Source: Erodium maritimum (lineage: Eukaryota; Streptophyta; Magnoliopsida; Geraniales; Geraniaceae). From it: a DNA stretch of 64,000 nt. The translations under genes were made by a program, and so were the position numbers. Below the pieces are notes generated by a model. It made no database searches and was not told the DNA's origin. It worked only from the letters and a program-made list of their open reading frames with translations. The stretch is taken from assembly GCA_963921825.1 (NCBI GenBank), contig OY997591.1, forward strand, positions 43,793,825 through 43,857,824. The letters are read 5' to 3'. Shown here piece after piece: positions 37,281 to 45,505 of the stretch; position 1 is the first letter of the stretch; every line of letters starts with the position of its first letter.

Positions 37281-37601
37281 ATGGATGAAACCAATAGCAG
37301 TAGTGTTGGGGAGAACAACCTAACTGGGGCAGATCACATTGATGAAGAAGTTCCCGTAGTGACGGAAGTAGACTGGGAAAAATCAATGAACTTAGTGATG
37401 AACAAATTGCCTAGGGGACTTTCTTCGATGCACCAGGCAAAGACTCGCATGTATATTAGGCGGCTGATTTCAGCTGAAGGAGATAGACTTAGAAAGCAAA
37501 AGGAAGAACGAGATAGGGTCGCCGCTGCGAGACACTCTACTCAAAGCGCAAGATGGACTCCGTCTGATGGATCGACTTCGAAGCGCCCATTCCGAGACTA
37601 G
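37281..37601 (+). CDS. CACTA accessory ORF A, unknown function
   Basis: ORF A has 106 residues. Its ATG lies 12 bases after an acceptor (TTAG|GTTATCC, exon from 37269). The N-terminus is acidic (GENN, DHIDEEVPVVTEVDWEKS), followed by a helix-like MNLVMNKLPRGLS and TKMYIRRLI-type stretch, and an Arg/Lys/Glu-rich end. It resembles ORF B in the SVGEN start, the M-L-P/F-P-R core and the following R-M-x5-LI segment, so the two are probably duplicates. I recognise no known domain. It might be a DNA- or protein-binding cofactor of the transposase; that is inference from location only. Confidence 0.5.
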   Translation: MDETNSSSVGENNLTGADHIDEEVPVVTEVDWEKSMNLVMNKLPRGLSSMHQAKTRMYIRRLISAEGDRLRKQKEERDRVAAARHSTQSARWTPSDGSTSKRPFRD

Positions 37602-37777
37602 TTTACTACTTAATTAGTGTATGAACGATGTTTAAATTAGGTTATATTTCAGTTCATATTGTATGACTCGGTGATTAATATGCTAATACATTTTATGAAT
37701 GCTAATATACGTAAGTTTAAATTTGTTTCAGCTATATTCGTTTTTATATAGTACTAAGATTTGCTTTCATTTAGTCA

Positions 37778-38209
37778 ATGGATGACAGAAGTAGCGTAGG
37801 GGAGAACATTATCTCAGATGATGAATATGATGGACCTCAACAAGTGGGGCCTGATTTGCATGCTGAGATGATGCGCTTACTCAACAGCTTTCCAAGAGAG
37901 TCTTTGCCACGCACGAGAGCTGTAGCAGCTGCTCGGATGAGGTTACTGGGCCTCATTAACCGAGAGGGATGAAGGATTGCGGCTGAAGAAGCTGCTGAAA
38001 GAGAAACACTTGCTGCTGAACGAGCCGCTGAACGAGCTGCTGCAAGAGCTAGGCTTGAGGAAAGAGCTAGGCGTATTCATGCAAGGGTTGCTGCTCTCTC
38101 ACAGTCTCGTACATCTTATGGAGCCACCTCCATGCGCGGTCCGAAGCATGACGCAAGGGTGTACGTGCAGTGGCTGAAAGACAACACGGAGCGCGAGGAC
38201 GAAGACTAG
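37778..38209 (+). CDS. CACTA accessory ORF B, unknown function, one internal stop
   Basis: ORF B has 143 codons from an ATG three bases after an acceptor (TTTAG|TCA, 37775). It starts MDDRSSVGEN like ORF A, has the core MMRLLNSFPRESLPRTRAV, then an Ala/Glu/Arg-rich helix (AAERETLAAERAAERAAARA) and ends VQWLKDNTERED. A TGA at 37970-37972 interrupts the frame exactly where CGA (Arg) would fit; the frame is otherwise open to the TAG at 38207. No known domain recognised. Confidence 0.48.
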
Positions 38210-38445
38210 ACGCCTAGCTAGAATATTAATTTCCTAATATTTAATGGATGTGTGTTAAGGATGACTTTTATTTCAATAGCACTTATTCTATGACTTTGTA
38301 ATTTGAATGTTTAACGGTTGTTTTAATTTTTGTTCACTTTATTAATTAAGTGTTGGTTTATATGAATATTATTTTCGTATGATTTGACTTAATTATTTGG
38401 GATTGATTATAATTGTAATATGTTCTTTGAGTCAAGTCAGGATAT

Positions 38446-38829
38446 ATGGAACCAAACTCTTATCGTAAACTCGAGCGTAGGTGGCGTCGACGTGAAAATG
38501 CGGGAACAGTTGTACCTGGTCCACATGGAGTCAACGCTGCAGCTGCCCCAGTGTGGGTCCAACATTATTCCCTATTAGTCCAGGAAGCACATCAACGCTT
38601 CGACTATGTTTCTCACCTGATGCATGAGAAAGGTATGGACATACCTCCACTCCCTGTTGGAGGCCCGCAGCATACCCTTCCGTGGATGAACGAGGAATGG
38701 ATGAACGAGGTTCAAGACAATGACCTTCAAGTTATAGCGGAGCCTGCGTGGTTTGGACGTTTTGTGGAATGGATGGAAGTGACCAAAGAAATGCACGAGT
38801 GTGTCATCAGAAACCTGCTTGGTTCGTAA
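38446..38829 (+). CDS. CACTA accessory ORF C, unknown function
   Basis: ORF C has 127 residues. Its ATG lies five bases after an acceptor (AGTCAG|GATAT, exon from 38441). The start is strongly basic (RKLERRWRRREN), then come an aromatic/hydrophobic segment (VWVQHYSLLVQEAHQRFDYV), a Pro-rich linker and an acidic end with W-M-N-E repeats and WFGRFVEWME. I recognise no known domain. The frame is intact. Position and orientation link it to ORFs A and B. Confidence 0.48.
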   Translation: MEPNSYRKLERRWRRRENAGTVVPGPHGVNAAAAPVWVQHYSLLVQEAHQRFDYVSHLMHEKGMDIPPLPVGGPQHTLPWMNEEWMNEVQDNDLQVIAEPAWFGRFVEWMEVTKEMHECVIRNLLGS

Positions 38830-39035
38830 CTCTATTAGGCGTGTCTGTGTTTTCTTTTATGAGTATGTTTAATGTTGTGATTCTGTGAACACATTATCTG
38901 GAAAATGTTTCCATAACTATTTCCAAACACATTATCTATGATCTGTTTTTTTTGTTTATATACGCATTGTTTCACACATATTTCATGTGTAATGTCGTTA
39001 TGTTCATTGGGATACAGTTAAATTCTTTCGGATAC
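38830..39035. other. AT-rich spacer after ORF C
   Basis: No gene seen; the likely 3' UTR of the accessory cassette. Confidence 0.4.
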
Positions 39036-39444
39036 AAGGAACTTGGCTGACGGATTCAACATGTGTGGCTAAGGTTTTCTCACTTGGCTGACGGATACAA
39101 CATGTGTGGCTAAGGTTTTCTCACTTGGCTGACAGATGCAACATGCGTGGCTAAAGTTTTTTCACTTGGCTGACGGATACAACATGTGTGGATAAAGTTT
39201 TTTCACTTGGCTGACGGATACAACATACGTGGCTAAAGTATTCGAACTTTGCCGACGGATAGGAGGTGCCTTATCTACGGATCTTGCATCCGTCGGCCAG
39301 GTGGTTCACTTGGGTGACGGATGCAAGATCCGTGACCTTAGTTTCACCACTTGGCTAACGGATTGCTGTATCCGTGGCTAGAGTGCCAAAACTTAGGTCA
39401 CGGATCCATTTTATCCGTCACCTAAGTGGATTTCTGCAGTAGTG
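39036..39444. repeat. Right subterminal repeat array of the CACTA element
   Basis: About five direct copies of a ~41-bp unit beginning ACTTGGCTGACGGAT lie at 39043-39245. Inverted copies of the same core (ATCCGTCGGCCAGG, GGTGACGGATG) follow up to the terminus. Unit spacing and core match the left array, supporting joint origin. Confidence 0.85.
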
Positions 39445-39902
39445 TGTATTATATACAAATATCCGCACTTTCTTTCTTTGGTTTGTCCATTATTTTTATC
39501 CATGTTTTTAATTCACTGATCACTGGTAAACTGAAGTTGCATGTTTTTTTTCCGTTAATGATAGTTTTTCACTGCAAAATAAATATCTATAGATTTCTAG
39601 GATGTTCAACTATCAAGAAAAATTTGTCGTACATTTGGATGAAAATTGTTTTATCTGAAAAACAAATTTGAATCGGGATCAAAATTGGGCCTAACTTGTA
39701 TTAAAATTTGATTTCAAAATTTAAAGTATAATACTTTCGCTTGATTAAGTTTCATCAAATAGTAACATATCTTTAATTTCATGGGGCATTTTTTTATCTG
39801 ACACCTTAAACAACTTCCTATTTAATTTTATGGGACCTTTTCTGATCTGAGGCCTTAAGCGTTGCTTAATTCGCTTAAAGATTAGGTCGGCCCTGTCTCA
39901 TA

Positions 39903-40183
39903 TGCCCCCGCACTCTCTCTCTCTCTCTCCCTCTCTCTCTCTCGTTCGTTACCACTTCCCACACGGCGGAACACGACGCACCGCCAACTCTTCTCTCTGT
40001 CTTCCGCTCTCTTCTCTGTGATCGTGGGTATGTATTTGCTGCCCTTTAGATTTTCTATTCGATATGTTTTTGGGTCCTGATTCCTCAATTGGGACTTTTA
40101 GAACAAGGGTTAGCTATCTTGTTGGTTATTTTGATTTCATATTTTTGGTTATAGAATTCTCAATTCTGACATGGCCGAAAGGC
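39903..40183 (+). other. 5' UTR-like exon and start-codon-like exon of a disrupted gene
   Basis: A (CT)n-rich leader (39911-39945) and a C-rich block end at a donor-like GGTATGT near 40028. About 120 bases later an acceptor (TTATAG) is followed by AATTCTCAATTCTGAC and an ATG reading MAERLGVL before a stop. This is a plant-gene-like beginning with no recognisable continuation; LTR-like and other inserts follow directly. It may be a gene remnant or the leader of a retroposon. Confidence 0.35.
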
Positions 40184-40185
40184 TT

Positions 40186-40612
40186 GGTGTGTTGTAGAAA
40201 TCAAGTTTGATCGGAACCAACACAAAGACACCAATGGCCCAAGAATAATGAGAATGTTGGTGTCTACGGGTTGGTTACCAAGCAAGACAAGAAATAACAC
40301 TTAGGAATTGGAGAGTAGAGAAAGGATTCTATTCATAACTTGGGAGCATTACAAGAAGTGTTGGATTGTATATCGGAACAACTAATACAAGGGGTTGGCA
40401 CCTCTATTTATAGGAATACAAAGCTCATGAGACATTGCCACATAATCTATTAACATGCAATTAGTGGTGGCATGCTAATTGTGGTGCCCACATGTGGCAT
40501 TTTACTTGCCACTTCACAATATGGTGTGTATTTTTAGCATTTTTTGTACTTTGAAATATTAATCACTCAAAAGTGAAGTGAAATAAACGGTGATTCCAAT
40601 TCAGTTAATGTC
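40186..40612 (-). mobile_element. LTR-like stretch, minus strand
   Basis: The minus strand contains CCTATAAATAGAGGTGCC (near 40402-40420), a TATA box in a context typical of short Copia LTRs, within about 420 AT-rich bases. Exact ends and a target duplication could not be set, so a solo LTR is only a suggestion. Confidence 0.35.
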
Positions 40613-40651
40613 TTTTGTTTGCAAATTTCAACCCTAATAAGATTTTACTGG

Positions 40652-42472
40652 CTTCGTTAACTTCGGCCGCCACTCTTCCCTCGGTCAGTGATAGCCGGTC
40701 TTCCGGCCTATTATCGGCGGCGGCTTCTCCTACCCTTCTCTACTTCTCCACCCTTCCTCTGTTTCGGTGCTCCACCTTCTCCCTTTCTCTTCCCTTGCGA
40801 GTGGCGGAGTGTGGTGCTCGTGGCCGGCGTCGTCGCAGGATCGGTTCGGTGCTCTTCGGCCTGCTGGTTGGGGTGAGGGTTATCTGGAATCCGGGCTTTG
40901 TTTGGTTCTTCTCAGGCTGCCGGACCTCGATTTTGCAGTGACGATGGCTTTCCGTGAGGGGGGGGGAATGGATCCGACGTCTTTGTCGTTCAGATCTATC
41001 GTCCCTCCTTCTCCGGCGACTACTCCTTTGTTGAGGCGATGTAGGCTCCTCGTTGCTGGGTTGAAGGCTCGCCGACCGCTCGCCGGTTTTTATCTGTGGG
41101 TTGGTCCTCTGTTCAGATCTGCTTTGGGGGTTTTTGCTGCAATTTGTTTTGCTTTTCTCCCTGGCTAAGCTTGGTGCAGGTCTCTTACGTCACCGTTGAA
41201 GCCCCTCTGTTCCTCTGTTGGGATAGTTTCATTTCACGGGTTTGTTTCATGGATGTCGAGGTCTTGTTCTGGTGGTAGGGTTGTCCGGTGGTGCGTTGAC
41301 TAGGTCTCCAAGGTTGTACTACTGGCTTCTGGGGTTTGTCCCGACTGTTTTGGGCTTTCAAGATTGGTGTTGCTCGTGCTCGGTATCATTACAGGCCTTC
41401 CACTTCGGGTCCTCGTTTTGTTGTACGACGAGGAGTTACCAGTTTAGGTATCAGAACGCTCAACTCGAGTTCCAGTCTCAGATTCCCAGATAGTGGAGTG
41501 GTCAGTTTTCGGTCGGTGGTGTCGTGGTGGAAGCAGTGTTGCTATGAGGGTTCTCGGTCGGAAGCTTGGTGGTGGTGTTCAGCTATTTGCAGGCTATGGT
41601 GTCAGATCTGTCCGGGTTCAGGCTGGCTCGTGCTCGGTATAACTACATGCCTTCCCCTTCGGGTCCTCGCTTGGTGTTGGCCGGTGAGGGTTTACCAGTC
41701 ACGATTTCGGAACGCTCAGCTTGAGTTTAGCCTTGGATCCCTGGAAGTTTTGACTTTCTGCTGCCTGCTTGTTGGAGTCTATGGGTTAAAAGCTCGGTTG
41801 TGGCGTTGTGCTTTTTTGGTGTTTCATCTGTCCGGGTTCGGGTTGATTCGTGCTCGGTATAATTACCGGCCTTCCACTTTGGGTCTTCGCTTGGTATTGG
41901 TTGGCGAGGGGTTACCGATTACGGCTTCGGAACGCTAAGCTCGATTTCATCCTCAATTCCCCGGATTGGATGTCTCGTTGTTGCATATTAGGAAGTCTGT
42001 GCTCGTTCTCGGTAGAAATATCTGTCTTCCTCCCTTGGACTTTTTCTCGGTGTAGGCCGGAATTGGGTTTTGGAGGACTGAGTTTGATCCCCTCTATCCG
42101 CAATCGAGCTGACCTTGGATAATGTCCTCGATCTGTTTTCTTTGGACTTGCTGCAACTTTAGACCTCTCTTACTGTTCTTTTTCATGTGCTTCATGTTTG
42201 TAGAATCTGGTTAGTAGAACTTTTTGTCTTGGTTGCACCCTTGTCGGGTTGCGTTCTGTAGGTCTGTTGCAGACGTGTTCATTGCTGTTTCCCTTGGTTG
42301 GGATTGTCATGAGGCTGAGCTGTCATGCCAGTCCTCGATTATGTTCAGCTTCTATAGCTAGAAGTTTGATTCTTTCATCCCTTTTCATTCTTTAAAAAGA
42401 AGGTTTATAAATTTCTTGGTCTATTAAAAAAATGCATATAATGCCACTCTACATGTGATAAATTTGTGTTTT
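40652..42472 (+). repeat. 1.8 kb GC-rich block between 29-bp direct repeats
   Basis: The block lies between two 29-bp copies (two mismatches) at 40623-40651 and 42473-42501 that begin AAATTTCAACC. It starts GC-rich and becomes TG/CT-rich. It contains three related units around CGTGCTCGGTAT (41375, 41629, 41849). Plus-strand ORFs up to 200 residues run through it but show no domain and follow the internal repeats. It resembles a retroposon with a long target duplication, but no clean A tail adjoins the right repeat. Confidence 0.45.
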
Positions 42473-42501
42473 AAATTTCAACCGTAATAAGATTTGACTG
42501 G

Positions 42502-42709
42502 TTTAATGTTGTTTTGGTAGTTTCTTGATTCTAAATATATGGGTCTACGTTTCAGTATATGAGAAAAATAATAAAATAATAATATATAATGTAATTTATA
42601 TTTATTAATAATTTAAAAAAAAGAAAAATACAAATCCGATTAATTCTTCCCTAACGCTTAGGTCCCGTCGTTGTTCGATTGGCGCCTAGCGATTTTTACA
42701 ACCCTGGAC
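42502..42709. other. AT-rich spacer
   Basis: No gene seen. The right part, near 42650-42705, has a GGCGCCTAGCGATTTTTA word. Confidence 0.4.
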
Positions 42710-44259
42710 AATAATGTTGGGTCTCGAGGTAGGGTTGGAGATGAACCAACTCGCAGCGGAAAATCAATGAAAACCAAGAGACGATTAAAACCATGAAACA
42801 ACTAACAAAGAATGGATTCACAAGAGAAAAATTCAGCACTAGTTCTTACCAAAACTAGAACACCGGGTAACGAATGATTGACTTGAGTCTCCAAGACGCC
42901 TACGTATCCACATGGGAATCAAAGCCACGTAGTTCTTCTCTTTGAGGACTCAAGAACACAAAAATGGAGGTGGAAGCTAGCCAAACCCGAAATTGCCATG
43001 GAGAGGAGGGAGAAGTTGTGTTTCCTATTTGTGTCTTGTGTTTGTTATGTTGAAAAAAGATGACTTAAACATAACAAACCCTATACTTGTCCAACTAAAG
43101 GCATGTGACAAGCATAGTGACAAGTAAGGTGTAAATAGGACAAAGTATGGCAAGACAAGATTGGGTTAGGTGGTGAATCACCAACATCTTAATCCTTGTC
43201 TTGCTTACTTAGTACTAATTAATCAAGACTTGATTAATTAGTTCCATGGGCCTTGGTTGCATGGGCCTTTCATGGGCCTCTTGTAACATGGCCCGTGGCC
43301 ATTTCCAACGAGGTCCCGTGATTCGCTCATCGCCTCCAAGCCTTCCATACCGGAAATGTCCAACATTATCCGACGCGATCAATCCCAAGACTCCAAGCCT
43401 TGTCTCGATCCGTAAAGTCCTATTCACGTACGAGCACATGACCCAAAACCCAGTTTTGGTCATGTCCCGAGACAACTCCCTTTTGGCCATTCTCCATAAA
43501 TGTGTCAATGAGTTTCATCCTCCGGTGTGACCCTTAGGTTTATGCATGCCAATAGATCAACATAAAGTCTCATTTTACTTGATCCTATTTCAGTGGCAAC
43601 TAACGAGACTTTAGTATTTCCTGACACTGCATAACGAATCGACCCTGTCACGCCCCAATTTCAGTAAAACCGAACTCGGGACGCGAACGTTTAAAACAAT
43701 AAAACATTTTGAAACCTTTTACATAAATCACTTTAAAACCCCCATTTACTTAACCAAAATAACCATCTACAACTTAAAAGTACGTCCCAACAATTGGACA
43801 AAAAGCAAGGTATACGTCGCTAGACTCAAAAGTAAACCCGGACTCCCGCTCCTAGCTCTTCAAGCTTCGGAAGCTCACCTAGTCCAACCTGCGACCGGTA
43901 CCTGTAGGAAAAGCAGTTAGGGGTGAGCGTTCGCTCACCACCACGGATAACAGACTGACTACGGCATACTAAGCAGACAATGCCAGTAACACCAACAACA
44001 AACTCAACACCGGGGATCACTGTCCGCAACTCAAGTACCTCGACTGACACACACACACTGTTACTTTCCTAAACCGACTCAACACTAGGACACGTAATGT
44101 AGATCCGACACAACGATTGACGACCTCTTCCAAAGACACGACAGAAAACCACGCAACACCCAAGATCACAAAGGATCGCACACCAAACAAGATCACAAAG
44201 GATCGCACGCCAGCTGCTCAGTAACCCCTCTCTCTCTCGCCCTTTACCGATCCCTGTCA

Positions 44260-44580
44260 GGTCAGGCGGTCGACCTGTCGCGTAACTTCTCCCGATCTTA
44301 GTCGGGAGGCTAGCCCACAACCTCTCCCCTACCCCCGACCTCTGTCGGGAGGCTAGCCACACCCGTGCAACCCACGAAACTTCTCCCGACACACAGCCGG
44401 GAGGCTAGCCCACAACCTCTCCCCTACCCCCGGCCTATGTCGGGAGGCTAGCCACACCACCAACCTCGCAATCCTTCTCCCGATCCCTGTCGGGAGGCTA
44501 GCCCACAACCTCTCCGCTTCCCCCGATCCCTGTCGGGAGGCTAGCCACACCACGCAACTTCCCCGACACAAAGTCGGGTT
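44260..44580. repeat. Minisatellite with CCCGATC..GTCGGGAGGCTAGC units
   Basis: About six related units of 45-90 bp contain TTCTCCCGA or CCCCGA, then TGTCGGGAGGCTAGCC, then CACAACCTCTCC or CACACC. It lies inside the Gypsy LTR copy 1. Confidence 0.8.
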
Positions 44581-44654
44581 TCCAACCTCAGGTAACCATA
44601 ATCACAATCACAAGAAAAGTTCAACAAACAACAACAACACAGGTTCAACACTCC

Positions 44655-45300
44655 ACATGCACTCATGGCCACCCAAGACACCAACAGTAAAACACGGACT
44701 CAACAACCCCACATGCACTCATAGCTTCCCAAGACACACCAACAGTAACTCACGGGCTCAACAACCCCACAGACACTCACGACATCCCAAGACACCAACA
44801 GTAACTCACGGGCTCAACAACCCTACGGGCACTCACGGCCACCCAAGACACACCAACAGTAACTCACGGGCTCAACAACCCTACGGGCACTCACGGCCTC
44901 CCAAGACACACCAACAGTAACTCATAGGCTCAACAACCCCACAGGCACTCACGGCCTCCTAAGACACACCAACAGTAACTCACGGGCTCAACAACCCCAC
45001 AGGCACTCACGGCCTCCTAAGACACACCAACAGTAACTCACGGGCTCAACAACCCCACGGGCACTCACGGCCACCCAAGACACACCAACAGTAACTCACG
45101 GGCTCAACAACCCCACAGGCACTCACGGCCTCCCAAGACACACCAACAGTAACTCACGGGCTCAACAACCCAACAGGCACTCACGGCCTCCCAAGACACA
45201 CCAACAGTAACTCACGGGCTCAACAACCCCACGGGTACTCATGCCCACCCAAGACACACCGACAATAACTCACGGGCTCAACCACCCCACGGGCACTCAT
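44655..45300. repeat. 58-bp tandem repeat array in the Gypsy LTR
   Basis: About eleven copies of a 58-bp unit contain AACAGTAACTCACGGGCTCA, then CAACCCC and GGCACTCACGGCC. The period was measured between identical words at 44823 and 44881. The array gives artefact ORFs in several frames. Confidence 0.9.
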
Positions 45301-45505
45301 GGCCACCCAAGACACCAATAGTAAAACACGGGCTCTCATGGCCACCCAAGACACAACAGTAATACGGGCTCGCATGGCCATCCAAGACACAACAGTAAAG
45401 TACGGGTTCTCATGGCCACCCAAGACACAACAGTAATACAGGCCCTCATGGCCACCCAAGACACAACAGTAAAGTACGGGCTCTCATGGCCACCCAAGAC
45501 ACAAA
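45301..45505. repeat. ~37-bp tandem repeat array derived from the 58-bp unit
   Basis: About five copies of a shorter unit contain CAAGACACAACAGTAA and CTCATGGCCACC. The words are those of the 58-bp unit with its middle missing, so the short array probably arose from the long one. A further degenerate duplication (AATCAACCTCCGGGCAT) follows at 45510-45610. Confidence 0.82.

Larger units (their letters stand above)
17694..39444. mobile_element. CACTA (En/Spm) transposon, 21.75 kb with nested Gypsy element
   Basis: The left terminus is CACTACTACTG at 17694 and the right terminus ends CAGTAGTG at 39444. The inverted ends share CACTACT and, after a gap, ACTT-GGTGACGGAT. Both ends are flanked by the same three bases, TGT (17691-17693 and 39445-39447), the 3-bp target duplication typical of CACTA elements. 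Both subterminal regions carry arrays built on a GACGGAT core. Inside are a TNPA-like gene (minus), a TNP2-type transposase (minus) and a plus-strand three-ORF cassette. Removing the 13.07 kb Athila insertion leaves about 8.7 kb, a normal size. The transposase is truncated and frameshifted, so the element is probably not autonomous today. Confidence 0.93.
16269..39895. mobile_element. Possible hAT-type element split by the CACTA insertion
   Basis: The sequence begins CAGGGCCGACC at 16269 and ends with the exact inverted copy GGTCGGCCCTG at 39895. CAGGG-type inverted termini are typical of plant hAT elements. The flanking octamers ACTCCTGT and TCTCATAT agree at only five of eight positions, so the 8-bp target duplication is weak and the element would be old. 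Without the CACTA insertion it would be about 1.9 kb, with AT-rich, non-coding arms, so it would be non-autonomous. The alternative is chance placement of a short palindrome-related motif. Confidence 0.45.

Noticed and set aside
41336-41938. 200-codon plus-strand ORF
   Set aside because: It runs through the triplicated unit; composition is odd, neighbouring frames are also open, and no domain is seen.
44657-44920. ORF with His/Asn/Ser repeats in the Gypsy LTR
   Set aside because: It is a translation of the 58-bp minisatellite, which is open in more than one frame.
44655-45505. CRISPR-like look of regularly spaced repeats
   Set aside because: The units are contiguous tandem repeats without unique spacers, in a plant LTR.
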